A stretch of 64,000 nt of DNA from JAICYJ01 sp963766445 (GTDB lineage: Bacteria > Actinomycetota > Thermoleophilia > Gaiellales > JAICJC01): the NCBI GenBank assembly GCA_963766445.1, contig CAVXZW010000015.1, positions 62,001 through 126,000 of the forward strand. Direction: 5' to 3'. This document shows, in pieces, positions 8,212-18,220 of this stretch (positions are counted from its first letter, which is position 1; the number at the start of each line of letters is the position of its first letter). The position numbers and the translations under genes are program-made. The notes beneath the pieces were generated by a model. The model was not told where the DNA came from. It was given only the letters and a program-made list of their open reading frames with translations, and made no database searches.

Positions 8212-9192
8212 GCACCCTCGTCGCGGGCCGCCCGGCGCCGCAGCGCCACCCCGGTCAGCGACTCGCGGATGACGCGGTCGGCCACCAGCGCCGTGATGTC
8301 GGCTCCGCCGACCATCGTCGGCAGCACCTCGACCACGTCCGAGCCGACCAGGTCGAGCCGGCTGGCCAGCGACCGGCAGGCCCACAGCAGCTCGGTGGGC
8401 GTCATGCCGCCCGGCTCGGGGGTGCCGGTGCCGGGGGCGAAGGCGGGGTCGAGCACGTCCACGTCGACGGTCAGCAGCACCGGGCCGGGGCCGACGATGG
8501 CGACGGCCCGCTCGACGATCTCCTTGATGCCGCGGTCGCGCACGTCGTGGGCGAAGAAGGATGTGATCCCGCGCTCGCGCTGCCAGGCGAACTCCTGCTC
8601 GCCGGGCCAGTAGCCGCGCAGGCCGATCTGCACGTAGCGCGAAGGATCGACGTGGCCGCGGTCGACGGCGTTGTACATGGGCGTGCCGTGCGAGAGCACG
8701 CGCTCCCACTGGAGGGCGCCGGTATCGGTGTGGGTGTCGAAGTGGACGAGGCCGATCGGGCCGTGCACCGAGGCCAGCGCCTCCGCCTCGGGCTGGGTGA
8801 TCGAGTGGTCCCCGCCCAGCAGCACCGGCATCACGCCTGCGGAGGCGACCTCGGCCACCAGCGCCGTGATGGCGGCGTGCGACGACTCGGGGTCGGCCGG
8901 GACACAGGCGGCGTCGCCGTAGTCGACAACGCGCAGCTCCTCGAAGGCGTCGATGCCGGCCTCGAGGTGGACGCCGTGGGGCGCGCCGGCGGCGCGGATC
9001 GCGCGCGGGCCGAAGCGGGTGCCGGGGCGGTCGGTGACGAGCTCGTCCATGGGCGCGCCGATGATGGCGGCGTCGACGCCGCGCCAGGTCGGCCAGGTCC
9101 TCGGTGTAGGGCAGGCCGGCGAACGTCAGCAGCCCGGCGTAGTCGGGCTTGCCGTCCGCGTGGCGTGACCAGCGTCGCTGGGGATCGATCAT
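8208..9192 (-). CDS. Agmatinase/arginase-family ureohydrolase (frame break near 9085)
   Basis: Manganese-site motifs are present: VLLGGDHSITQ, LVHFDTHTDTG and TVDVDVLDPAFAPGTGTPEP. These define the arginase/agmatinase fold, which releases urea or an analogous product from guanidino compounds. The N-terminus MIDPQRRWSRHADGKPDYAG is in another frame. Adding one C in the CTGGCGCGGCGTC stretch near 9085 joins it to VDAAIIGAPMDELVTDRPG, giving about 327 residues. The third motif has Thr where classical arginases have Ala (DAHxD), so the exact substrate is uncertain. The stop overlaps the end of the convergent mttB-like gene by 4 bases. Confidence 0.84.
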
Positions 9193-9259
9193 GCCGGGTC
9201 TCCTCGCTCCTGGGGTGGGAGCCGACATTGTGGCGCGTGCCCGCGCCGCGTGCCGCGGC

Positions 9260-9629
9260 TCAGCGTTCCGGGAGCTCGCCCGGCTGCCACAGCTCGAAGC
9301 GGTTGCCCTCCGGGTCAACGGCATGGCCGAAGCGGCCGTAGCTGGCCTCGGACACCTCGATCGTCGACTGTGGCGCCGCCGGCCCGCAACTGCTCGAGCA
9401 TGGCGTCGAGGTCGTCGACGCGGAAATTCAGCATCGTCTGCTGCTCCAGCCTGCCGAAGTAGTCGGTGTCGGTCGGAAACGGCGCGAACACGGTGGGGCC
9501 GGCTTGCTGCGTCCACGACCACCTGGTGTCCGAGCTGGGGATGCCGAGGTTGGCCTCGTACCAGGCCGCCAGGCCGGCCGGGTCCTTGGCGCGGAAGAAG
9601 AAGCCGCCGATGCCGGTGACGCGCTGCAT
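9260..9629 (-). CDS. VOC/glyoxalase-superfamily protein (frame break near 9366)
   Basis: The frame from ATG 9629 opens VTGIGGFFFRAKDPAGLAAW and continues to LEQLRAGGATVDD. After a one-base break near 9366 the next frame gives IEVSEASYGRFGHAVDPEGN and RFELWQPGELPER. Both halves match one vicinal-oxygen-chelate domain of about 122 residues, with the C-terminal glutamate in ELWQP as a probable metal ligand. Such single-domain proteins bind or isomerise small metabolites or confer resistance. TACGGT lies 6 nt before the ATG, consistent with a leaderless message. Confidence 0.78.
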
Positions 9630-9780
9630 GCTGACACCGTACACGTTGCGGCCGCCGAGAACCGGCCGCGGGCTGGGTGCCGCCTATGTACTGCCGATGC
9701 GGCCTGCAGGGACGGTTTGCGACCCGCGCCCGGAAGAGGCAAGACTGGTGCCGACGACCTCTCGATGAAGGGATTGGCGG

Positions 9781-11130
9781 ATGCCGCGACGAGTCGTGCT
9801 GCTGGTGGGTACGCGTAAGGGATGCTTCGTGATGGAGAGCGACCTCGACCGCCGGGATTGGCGGATCCGGGGGCCGTACTGCGACGGCTGGCCGGTCTAC
9901 CACGCGATCTACGACGGCGAGTCGGGCACGATCTTCGCCGCGGGCGCGAGCGAGTGGCACGGCACCGGCATCTGGCGCAGCGGTGACCTGGGCGAGACCT
10001 GGCAGCTATCCAGCGAAGGCCTCGGCTACGGCGAGGATGCCGAGCTGAAGCTCTCGAAGGTGTCAGGGCTGTCGGCCGCACACGGCCGCGTGCTGGCGGG
10101 CGCCGAGGCGGCGGGCGTGTTCGAGAGCCGCGACGGCGGCGCCACCTGGTCGCTAAGAGCACGCTCGACGGCCAGCCCGGCCGTGAGCTCTGGAACATCC
10201 CCGAGAACCAGCCGCCCGGACACCTGGGCATGCCGGCGATCATGCCGCACCCGACCGAGCCCGAGCACTTCTGGGTGGTGATCCAGGGCATGGGCATCTT
10301 CGAGACGACCGACGACGCGGCCACGTGGACGCCCCGCAACAACGGCCTGCGCGCCGGCGTGGCCGCGCGAGCACGAGGACGTCGGATTCTGCGTGCACAA
10401 GCTGGTGATGTCGCCGCTCGACACGGATCGCATGTACCAGCAGAACCACGTCGGAATGCACCGCAGCGACGACGGCGGCCACTCATGGGTGGAGGTGACC
10501 GAGGGCTTGCCCACCGAGTTCGGGTTCGCCGCGGCCACGCACCCGCACGACCGCGACAGCTTCTATGTGATCCCGCTCGACCCCGGCCACGGCCGCTTCA
10601 TGCCCGACGGTCACGCGTCGGTGTGGCGGACGAGCGATGCCGGCTCGAGCTGGCGGCGCCTGGACAGCGGTCTGCCGAAGCAGGACGCCTACCTGGGCGT
10701 GCTGCGGGAGGGCATGGCGATCGACGACCTGGACGTGCCCGGGCTCTACTTCGGCACCAGCACCGGCCAGGTATTCGCCAGCGCCGACGAGGGCGAGAGC
10801 TGGAGCGAGATCGCCAGCTACCTGCCGGCGATCGCATCGGTCGAGGTGGCGGTGGTGGATCAGCCGATGGCCGAGCTGCACCTCCCCGCCACCCTGCCCT
10901 CGCTGTTCGAGGACCTGCCGCGCACGCTCGAGGTGGAAGCCGGAACGGTGAACGAGGCGATCGACCGGCTCGATCAGCGCTGGCCCGGGATGCGCGACCG
11001 GCTGTGCGAGCCCGGCCCGCAGCTGCGCCGCCACATCAACGTGTACGTCGACCGCGAGCGAGCCGGGCTCGACACCAGGATCGAGGACGGCTCGCGGGTG
11101 GACGTGATCGCCGCCATCAGCGGCGGCTGA
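9781..11130 (+). CDS. Asp-box (BNR) beta-propeller fused in frame to a ThiS/MoaD-like domain; two frame breaks
   Basis: Six Asp-box turns can be read: SGDLGETW, SRDGGATW, TDDAATW, SDDGGHSW, SDAGSSW and SADEGESW. They form a sialidase-like propeller that lacks an obvious signal peptide. Two breaks interrupt it. Near 10153 CTAAG probably stands for CTGAAG. Near 10362 an extra G in GGCGTGG breaks GLRAGWPREHEDVG. After the propeller the same frame continues without a stop into an approximately 87-residue sulfur-carrier domain (10867-11130). In actinobacteria the two are often neighbouring genes; here they appear fused, or a stop has been lost. The start ATG 9781 fits the family opening VLLVGTRKGCFV. 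Confidence 0.74.
10867..11130 (+). other. ThiS/MoaD-like ubiquitin-fold sulfur-carrier domain (possibly its own gene)
   Basis: Starting at an in-frame ATG the segment reads MAELHLPATLPSLFEDLP, has the TVNEAIDRLDQRWPGM helix and the RRHINVYVDRERAG strand, and ends in AAISGG. A terminal Gly-Gly is the hallmark of beta-grasp sulfur carriers, which are adenylated and thiocarboxylated by MoeB/ThiF-type enzymes. It could be translated separately from the ATG at 10867, but no Shine-Dalgarno is obvious and no stop separates it from the propeller. Confidence 0.75.
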
Positions 11131-11140
11131 AGCCGGTGAA

Positions 11141-11174
11141 CGGGGTGGGCAGGCCCGCCAGCCCACCCACCCCG
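11141..11174. terminator. Possible bidirectional terminator hairpin
   Basis: CGGGGTGGG (11141-11149) pairs with CCCACCCCG (11166-11174) around a 16-nt loop. It sits between two convergent genes. There is no U-tract, so it may simply be a stabilising 3' hairpin. Confidence 0.4.
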
Positions 11175-11191
11175 CCGAAACCCTGCTGCGG

Positions 11192-11593
11192 CTAGAAGCT
11201 GCCGCTTGCGATCAGGGTGCCGCCCAGCGTGCGGACGCGCACGGGCGAGCTGTTCGTGATGCGCGGCACGCGCTGCCCACGCTCCGTGCTTCGCTCAACG
11301 TGGAACGCACCCAGGCTGGACACGCGCGGGCTCGTCCACTTGATGCCGTTCACGAACACGTTCACGCGCTTGCCGGCCAGGGCGCGGATGTGCTGCACCT
11401 CGACCTCGAGCTCGCGCTCCTCGGAGGACGTCTTCGAGGTCGCGTGGCCGGTGGCGTTCGGGAAGGAGACGCTGCCGTGTAGGCCGATCGTGCGCGTGGT
11501 GCCGCCGCCGTCCCTGGCGGCCGCCATCGGGGCGATCACGGCCATCACCGCGAAGCAGCCGATCAGCGCCGAGATGAGAGATGTGCGTCGCAT
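11192..11593 (-). CDS. Secreted small protein of unknown function
   Basis: From ATG 11593 the product has 133 residues. A strong ribosome binding site (GGAGGAA) lies about 5 nt upstream, which decides this start. The N-terminus MRRTSLISALIGCFAVMAV is a Sec signal peptide, with probable cleavage after PMAAA. The mature part is beta-rich and hydrophilic (for example GLHGSVSFPNATGHATSKT and RVNVFVNGIKWTSPRVSS) and has no cysteines. I do not recognise the family. It is convergent with the propeller gene. Confidence 0.62.
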   Translation of the reverse strand: MRRTSLISALIGCFAVMAVIAPMAAARDGGGTTRTIGLHGSVSFPNATGHATSKTSSEERELEVEVQHIRALAGKRVNVFVNGIKWTSPRVSSLGAFHVERSTERGQRVPRITNSSPVRVRTLGGTLIASGSF

Positions 11594-11737
11594 GCTGTTC
11601 CTCCGTAGGTTGGTGACTTCGGAAGGCAGATTGCTCGCCGGCCGGTCGCGGTCGCAATGGGACATTGGTCCTAGGACCGTGGCGCGGGCCGGTCGCAACG
11701 GGCATCCTGGTGCCATGCAGACGCAGGTTGCAGCCAT

Positions 11738-13034
11738 ATGAGCCGGGGCGGGATCCTGCGGCCGGTGGCGGTGTTCGCGCTGTCCGGACTGGCTGTGCTG
11801 GTGCTGGTCGGCATCGCCGGCGCCCTGGCGCTGCGCAGCCTGGCCACGTCTGAGGCCCTACGCCAGGCCAAGCAGGTGACGACGGTGACCGGCCACGGCA
11901 TCGTCGAGCCGGCGCTCACCACCAACGTCGTGCGCGGCGAACCGCGGGCGATCGCACGGCTCGACCACATCGTGCGCACGCGCGTGCTCTCGCCCAGCGT
12001 GGCCCGCGTAAAGATCTGGAACGCCGAGGGCAAGATCCTCTACTCCGACGAGCCGCGGTTGATCGGACGGCAGTTCGTGCTCGCGCCGGACGAGCTGCAG
12101 GCGCTGCGCAGCAAGACCGCCACCGCCGAGGTCTCCGACCTGTCGGGCCCGGAGAACGTCTACGAGCGCCACCTCGGCAGCCTGACGTCGGTCTACCTGG
12201 GCCTGCGCGCCCGCGACGGCACGCCGGTGCTGTTCGAGGAGTACCTGCGCTCGAGCGCGATCGCCGGCAACAGCCGCAGCGTCGCCCGGCTGTTCGCCCC
12301 GGTCGGTGATCGTGGCGCTGCTGGTGCTGGCCGCGCTGCAGATCCCGCTGGCCTGGCGCATGGCCCGGCGCATCCGAAACGCGCAGCGCGACCGCGAGCA
12401 GCTGCTGCAGCACGCGGTCGACGCGTCGGACAGGGAGCGGCAGCTGATCGCCGCCGGGCTGCACGACGGCGTCGTCCAGGAGCTGGCGGGCCAATCCTTC
12501 CAGATGGCGGCCGCGGTCGAACACGACCGGCCGCCGGAGGAGCTGCGCGCGGCGCTGACGGAGGGCGCGGCCGGCACGCGCAACGCGATCCGCCAGCTGC
12601 GGTCGCTGCTGCTCGAGATCTACCCGCCGGCGCTGCGCGACCAGGGCCTGGCGGCGGCGCTGCCCGACCTGGTGGCGCCGCTGACGGCGCGGGGCATCGA
12701 GGTCAGCATGGACGTGCAGGACGATCTGGCACTGCCCACCGAGGTCGAGCAGCTCGTGTTCCGCACCGCCCAGGAAGCGGTCAGGAACGCCGGCGCGCAC
12801 GCGGCCGCGGGCCACGTCCGGATCGGCATCGAGCGCAGCAACGGGCTGGTGCGGCTGCGGGTCAGCGATGACGGCCGCGGCTTCGAGCAGGCCGACCTGG
12901 CCGAGCGGCGGGCGGACGGCCACCTCGGCCTGGACATGCTGCGGGACCTGGCCACGTCGGCCGGCGGCACCCTGCAGGTGACGTCGGCGCAGGGCGAGGG
13001 CACCACCGTGCAGCTGGAGGTGCCGGCCTCGTGA
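11738..13034 (+). CDS. NarL-type sensor histidine kinase (frame break near 12297)
   Basis: Membrane span 1 (FALSGLAVLVLVGIAGALAL) is followed by a roughly 150-residue extracytoplasmic sensor domain and, after a one-base break near 12297, by span 2 (VIVALLVLAALQIPLAW). Next come a HisKA_3 box with the phospho-acceptor in ERQLIAAGLHDGVVQEL and an HATPase_c domain with N-box EAVRNAGAHA and G-box DDGRGF. Total length is about 430 residues. The stop overlaps the start of the response regulator by 4 bases, so they form one two-component operon. The signal sensed is unknown. Confidence 0.85.
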
Positions 13035-13648
13035 TCCGGGTGGTGGTGATCGACGACCATCCGATCGTCCGCGACGGGCTGATGCGGCTGATCGGCTCCG
13101 ACCCGGAGCTGGAGGTGGTGGGATCGGGCGGCGACGGCGACGCCGCGGTGGCGATCTGCGCCGAGCTGGGACCCGACGTCGCCCTGATGGACCTCTCGAT
13201 GCCGGGAGTGGGCGGGGTCGAAGCCACGCGCCTGATCGGCGAGCGCTCTCCCGGGGTGCAGGTGATCGTGCTGACGTCGTTCATGGACCGCGAGCGGGTC
13301 ACCGAGGCCCTCGATGCGGGCGCGATCGGCTACCTGCTGAAGGACGCCGAGCCCGGGCAGCTGCTGCACGCGATCCACGCGGCGGCTCGTGGCGAGTCGC
13401 CGCTCGACCCGCGCGCCGCGCGCGCGATGCTGGCGGCGCAGCGCACTCCCGACCGGCTGGACGCCCTGACGGCGCGCGAGCGGGAGGTGCTGGCGCTGGT
13501 GGCCGAGGGCCTGCCGAACAAGCAGATCGCGCGTCGGCTGGAGATCAGCGAGAAGACGGTGAAGGCGCACCTGACCAGCGCGTTTCGCACGATCGGCGTC
13601 GACGACCGCATGCAGGCCGGCCTGTGGGCGCGGCGGAACGGGCTCTAG
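13031..13648 (+). CDS. NarL/FixJ-family response regulator
   Basis: The 205-residue protein has a receiver domain (VVVIDDHPIVRDGL, phospho-acceptor Asp in VALMDLSMPG, conserved Thr in VIVLTSF and Lys in YLLKDAEP) and a LuxR-type helix-turn-helix (LTAREREVLALVAEG, NKQIARRLEISEKTVKAHL). It is the partner of the kinase it overlaps. The full domain set and normal length suggest it is functional. Confidence 0.93.
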   Translation: MIRVVVIDDHPIVRDGLMRLIGSDPELEVVGSGGDGDAAVAICAELGPDVALMDLSMPGVGGVEATRLIGERSPGVQVIVLTSFMDRERVTEALDAGAIGYLLKDAEPGQLLHAIHAAARGESPLDPRAARAMLAAQRTPDRLDALTAREREVLALVAEGLPNKQIARRLEISEKTVKAHLTSAFRTIGVDDRMQAGLWARRNGL

Positions 13649-13658
13649 CCGTCCACGC

Positions 13659-14830
13659 CTAGGGCACCCAGCCGAAGGACATGTAGCCGCCGGCCGCGCC
13701 GGTGATGCGGCGCCGGTGAGCGGGGCCGTCGACATTGACAAGGTAGAGAGCGACGTGGTCGTCCGAGCCCCCTCGACATGCTCGTAGACGAGATACCTCC
13801 CATCCGGCGACCACTGCGCGCAGCATGAGCCCGTGGCCGCCGGGTCGGGATCGACCATGTGCAGGTCCGATCCGTCTGGATGCACCAGGAACACGCTGTG
13901 GAAGGCGCCCGAGGCGACCTTGTCGAAGGCGATCCAATCGCCCGAGGGTGACCACCGGGCACTGGTCGTCCACACGCCCCAGTCCGTGATGCGGTGCACG
14001 TTGCTGCCGCCGGCCGACGCGACAAACACCGCGCTCAGTCCGGGTGGGACGCCCCGCCGGCTCGTGAAGACCGAGAACGCGATGCTACGGCCGTCGGGAG
14101 ACCAGCTGGCTGGGGATCCGAAGTAGCAGCAGGCCACCACCCCCGGACTGCTGACCCTCGTCACGCCGCCGTCGCGTCGAGCCAGATACAACGTCCCGAA
14201 GCCGCCGTGGCGGTCGCGCTGAAAGAGCAGCAGCGACCGGCCATCGGGGGAGTACGCGAGCGGGCGCTGCGGACGCCCGCGCAGGGTGGTCGTCAGGCGG
14301 CGCAGGCCGCCGCCGCTGACCGTCATCCTGTACACGCCGTCCCGGGCCGGGCGCGCGGCGTCGACGCCCGCCATCGCCAGCATCTTGCCGTTCGGGGACC
14401 AGGCATCCGGGGTCAGGCGCAGCGTGGTGTGGCCGGTGGGCAGCGGAATCGGCGACGTGAAGCCGCCGCCCGTGGACACCAGCCGCAGCCGCCCGGCGCC
14501 GGCCACCAGCACGGCAAACCGGCTGGTTGCGATCGACGGGGTCAGGCAGCAGGTGTGGTGCAACGGCAGATGCCCCACCACGGCACCGTCGGGCGTCACC
14601 TCGACGACGGGCCCGCTGGCATCGCCGAACATCCCCCCGCCGGTGTGTCGCGCGAAGGCGATCGTGCCGGTCGCCGGACTCGGCGCTGCCGGCGTCTGGG
14701 GTCGCGATGATGCCGGGGTCGCAGCGGGCGTGCCCACGACGGACCGCCCGCCGCTGGCGAGCAGAGCGATCGTCGCGCCCGCGACCACCGTGACGGCCGA
14801 AACGGCTGACAACCAGCGCGGCCCGAGCAT
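13659..14830 (-). CDS. Membrane-anchored or secreted TolB/PD40-like beta-propeller (frame break near 13770)
   Basis: ATG 14830 gives a signal or anchor helix (WLSAVSAVTVVAGATIALLA), a Pro/Ala/Ser linker and then repeated PD40 strands such as DAWSPNGKMLAMAG, LAYSPDGRSLLLFQ, ASWSPDGRSIAFSV, ARWSPSGDWIAFDK and AQWSPDGRYLVYEH. A one-base break near 13770 shifts the last blade into the frame VALYLVNVDGP to AGGYMSFGWVP. Length is about 390 residues. Such proteins act as extracytoplasmic scaffolds or peptidase-like propellers; no catalytic domain is attached. It starts 5 bases after the ligD-like stop, so the two are probably cotranscribed. Confidence 0.75.
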
Positions 14831-14834
14831 CGAG

Positions 14835-15851
14835 CTACTTGTCCGGCTTGCGGGCACGGCTGGGAGCGACGCGCGCCGGCTCGTTCGGCATCTTCGGGTA
14901 GACCGGCGGCCAGGGAGCGTCCATCAGGCCGGCCGCCATGTCGCGGCGGTGCATCTCCATCAGCGGCTCCAGTGACTGCGGCCGTTCCGGCATCGACTTC
15001 CAGGCGTCTCCTTTTTCGGCAACGCGCGCCGGCACCGTGGCGAGGGTCAGCGCCTGGGGATCGATGTCGTCGAGCTCGTCCCATGCGAACGGCATCGAGA
15101 CCTGGGCACCGGGTCGCGGCCGGACCGTCCACGCCCCGATTACGGTCTTGTGGGGCGCGTTCTGGTTGAAGTCGACGAACACGCGCTCGCCCCGCTCCTC
15201 CTTCCACCAGGCGGCGGTGGTCAGGTCGGGCCGGCGGCGCTCCAGCTCGCGCGCCAGGGCAACCGCCGCCTCGCGCACCACGAACGAGTCCTGCTCGGGC
15301 CGCAGCCGCACGTAGACGTGGATGCCGTTGCGGCCGGTGGTCTTGGGGTGGCCCTCGATGCCGAGCTCATCGAGCAGCGCCCGCGTCTCGGCGGCCGCCT
15401 CCTTGACCATGGCCAGATCGACGCCGGGCGAGGGGTCGAGATCGATCCGCAGCTCATCGGTGTGGGCGGGGTCGGCCGCCAGGTAGGGCCACACGTGCAG
15501 GCCGATGCAGCCGAGGTTCACCGCCCACACGATGTGAGCGACGTCGGCCGCGACCAGCGCCTGCGACGGTGTGCCGTTGGGCGTCTGCACGGTGGTGGTC
15601 TGCAGCCAGTCGGGCGCGTTCTTGGGCACGCGCTTCTGGAAGAACGAGGAGCCACCGGCGCCGTCCGGGTAGCGCTCCATCAGCACCGGGCGCCCGCCGA
15701 GGGCGCGCATCAGCGGCTGCTCGATCGCCAGGTAGTAGTTGGCGAGATCGAGCTTGGTCTCGCCCCGCTCCGGGAAGAACGTCTTCGCCGGATTCGACAG
15801 GACGAGCGTGCGGCCGGCCGCCGCGATCTCTGCTGAGGCTTTCTCGGGCAT
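14835..15851 (-). CDS. Stand-alone LigD-type polymerase/primase (non-homologous end joining)
   Basis: The 338-residue protein matches the archaeo-eukaryotic primase (PolDom) part of bacterial LigD. It has LSNPAKTFFPERGETKLDL at the N-terminus, the metal-binding ELRIDLDPSPGVDL, then TTGRNGIHVYVRLRP with its histidine, and WTVRPRPGAQVSMPF toward the end. It adds ribonucleotides at double-strand breaks together with Ku and a ligase. Neither Ku nor an ATP-dependent ligase domain is in the window, so this is the split form. ATG 15851 is chosen because it matches family N-termini. It is followed, 5 bp later, by the propeller gene. Confidence 0.87.
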   Translation of the reverse strand: MPEKASAEIAAAGRTLVLSNPAKTFFPERGETKLDLANYYLAIEQPLMRALGGRPVLMERYPDGAGGSSFFQKRVPKNAPDWLQTTTVQTPNGTPSQALVAADVAHIVWAVNLGCIGLHVWPYLAADPAHTDELRIDLDPSPGVDLAMVKEAAAETRALLDELGIEGHPKTTGRNGIHVYVRLRPEQDSFVVREAAVALARELERRRPDLTTAAWWKEERGERVFVDFNQNAPHKTVIGAWTVRPRPGAQVSMPFAWDELDDIDPQALTLATVPARVAEKGDAWKSMPERPQSLEPLMEMHRRDMAAGLMDAPWPPVYPKMPNEPARVAPSRARKPDK

Positions 15852-15897
15852 CCGTTCGCTGGCGATGATACGCCGCCCTGTGCGAGGGTTCGTGCAG

Positions 15898-17129
15898 ATG
15901 ACGACCGACCTGGCACCGGTATCCGCCGGAACACGCTGCTCCTGTCCACCACGAGCGCGGTCAACTCGGTGGTGCTGCAGCTGGCAGCAGCCGTGTCGAC
16001 GCTGACGTTCGTGCTGGTCACGGGCCACGCCGGGCTGCTGGGTCTCGGCCCGGCGATCTTCCTGACGTCGTCGGGTGTGACGGCGGTGATCGCCGGGCGC
16101 ACGATGGACAGGCACGGGCGCCGGCCGGTGCTGGCGGTCGGATTCGTGGCGCTCTCCAGCGGGTGCGCGTTGAACGCGCTGGCAACGCGCACGTTGTCGG
16201 TGCCGGCGCTGCTGGCCGGGCTGGTGCTGATCGGAGTGGGCATGGCCACGTCGCTCCTGATCCGGACGGCGGCCGGTGACATGTACACGCCGGAGCGCCG
16301 CGCGCGCGGCATCTCCTACGTCCTGTTCGGATCGGTGTTCGGGGCGATCCTGGGCCCGGCGGTGTTCAGCCCGATGTTCGCGGGCAAGCAGGTCGACCCG
16401 GACGTGCTGACGGTGCCGTGGCTGGCGGCCGCCGCGATCGCGCTGGTGGCGCTGGCGATCGTGATGCTGGTGCGGCCGGATACGCGTGAGATCGCGATCC
16501 AGATCGGCGCGGAGCAGGGCGCTCCGCCACCCGGCGCCGCCGCGCCGCTGGCCGAGATCCTGCGCCGGCCCGGGGTGCTGCCGGCGATGGCCGCGAGCCT
16601 GGCCAGCTTCGCCGTGATGGTGTCCGTGATGAACCTGTCGGGGTACGTGGTCGTTCAGGTGCACCACCATGCGCAGGACGCCGTGTTCCCGATCATCGGC
16701 GCGCACGTGCTGGGCATGTATGCGCTGGTGATGGTGGTCGGGACGCTGATAGACCGGATAGGGCGGACGCCCGCGCTGGCCACCGGGCTGCTGGTGATGG
16801 GCGCGTCGGTGCTGTCGCTGCAGTGGGTGCAGGGCGTGCCGGCGACGGCGGTGCTGCTGTTCGGGCTCGGCATCGGCTGGAACATCTCGTTCGTCGCGGC
16901 GACGGCACAGCTGGCGGATCTGAGCAGCGCGCTCGAGCGAGGCAAGCTGCTCGGCTTCAATGACCTGATCGCATCCCTGCTGGGCGCGTCGATGGCGCTG
17001 GTCGGGGGCTACGGGCTGGAGACGTCCGGCGTGGGCGCACTGGCCGTGGGTGCGGCGGTGGTGGTCGTGTCGCCGGTGGCGTGGATCCTGTGGCGCGAGC
17101 AGCTGCCCGCGGCGTCGTCGGAGGCCTAG
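15898..17129 (+). CDS. MFS-family transporter (probable frame break near 15922)
   Basis: About 12 hydrophobic segments run from SVVLQLAAAVSTLTFVLVTG to VVVVSPVAWILW, with the MFS loop motif GRTMDRHGRRPV between spans 2 and 3 and IDRIGRTPALATG in the second half. The frame lacks an early start, while ATG 15898 (MTTDLAPVS) is in another frame; a one-base break near 15922 joins them and gives about 410 residues. The family is broad and the substrate is unknown. The gene is divergent from the ligD-like gene (46-bp gap). Confidence 0.75.
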
Positions 17130-17132
17130 GCG

Positions 17133-17711
17133 TCAGTTGTGGATGCGCTCGCCGCGGGCGAGCATGGCGACGAACGTCTCGATCCGCCGGGCGCGGGTCG
17201 CGGGACGTTTGGCGTCCTGGATGCGGTAGAGGATGGCATAGCGGTTGCGGCTGTCGAGCGACTCGAAGAAGGCGCGGGCGGTTGGATCGCGGTCGAGCTC
17301 GCGGGCGAGGTCGTCGGGCACCTGGGCGGCGCTCTGCGGCTCGTAGGCTGCGTCCCAGCGACCGTCCGCGCGGGCGCGCTCGACCTCGCGCAGGCCGGAC
17401 GGCTGCATCTCGCCGCGCTCGATCAGGAGCTCGGCCTTGGCGCGGTTGACTTGAGACCACCTGCTGCGACGCGCGCGGGGAGCGAAGCGCTGCACCCAGT
17501 GGTCGGCGTCGAAGGACTGCTTGCGGCCGTCGATCCAGCCGAAGCAGATCGCCACCTCCAGCGCCTCCGCGTGGGTCACGGACTCGATGCCGCTGCCCTT
17601 GCGGGCGATCTTCAGCCAGATGCCCTCGCTCGCCTCCGGCTGGCCGGCGAGCCACTCACGCCAGGCCTGCTTGCTGGGAAACGAGAGCGTCGGATGGTGC
17701 TTCTCGGTCAC
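17133..17711 (-). CDS. YdeI/OmpD-associated (OmdA) family protein
   Basis: From GTG 17711 the protein has 192 residues. The segments ASEGIWLKIARKGSGIESV, HAEALEVAICFGWIDGRKQS and FFESLDSRNRYAILYRIQDA are typical of the YdeI/OmdA family, small cytosolic proteins linked to bacteriocin or antimicrobial tolerance but without a known reaction. TACCGT (complement of 17718-17723) lies 6 nt before the GTG, so the message is probably leaderless. The gene is convergent with the MFS gene. Confidence 0.8.
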   Translation of the reverse strand: MTEKHHPTLSFPSKQAWREWLAGQPEASEGIWLKIARKGSGIESVTHAEALEVAICFGWIDGRKQSFDADHWVQRFAPRARRSRWSQVNRAKAELLIERGEMQPSGLREVERARADGRWDAAYEPQSAAQVPDDLARELDRDPTARAFFESLDSRNRYAILYRIQDAKRPATRARRIETFVAMLARGERIHN

Positions 17712-17808
17712 GCGGGCACGGTAGTCGCAAATCTGATCGGCGCCCGATGGCGTATCCGCGGTAGGGCCGGCGTCGGTCGTCGGCGAATCGAGTGAGCGGG
17801 GGACCGAG

Positions 17809-18173
17809 ATGGGGACTCGCTGGATGCTGGCGGCGGCGATCGCGGGAGCATGCTGCGTGGCCGTGGGAGCGGTGCTGATGACGAGCGCCGCGCGCAGCGC
17901 CGCGACGACGGTGCCGGTCTCCGCCGGCCCCGGCGGGATGTGGGACTCGTCCGGCCACACGACCCCCGACACCACCGGACTGGTCCTCTGGGACTCGAGC
18001 GCGGGCACGTTCGGCTACCACCGCCAGGTGCACATCGCGTTCCGGATGGTCGGGTCGCGGGGTTCGTCGAGGACGTGCAGCAGCAGAAGCCGGGCGCGAC
18101 CGGCTTCACCGCGCTGGTGACGGGCTCGACCGGCCAGTCGAAGGCGATGGTAGTGACAATGAAGATCAGCTGA
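17809..18173 (+). CDS. Short secreted protein, unknown function (frame break near 18050)
   Basis: The N-terminus MGTRWMLAAAIAGACCVAVG is a signal peptide or signal anchor. The mature part reads GMWDSSGHTTPDTTGLVLWD, then after a one-base break near 18050 continues VAGFVEDVQQQKPGATGFTA and ends AMVVTMKIS. Total length is about 121 residues. I do not recognise the family. It is the last gene before the repeat-rich non-coding stretch. Confidence 0.5.
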
Positions 18174-18220
18174 ATGTCGCAGCGGTCATGCAGCCGTGCA
18201 ACGGCCCGACGGCCCTCGCA

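Noticed and set aside
7206..9341. Long plus-strand frame over the MttB-like and agmatinase genes
   Set aside because: It covers two recognisable genes in other frames and has no motifs of its own.
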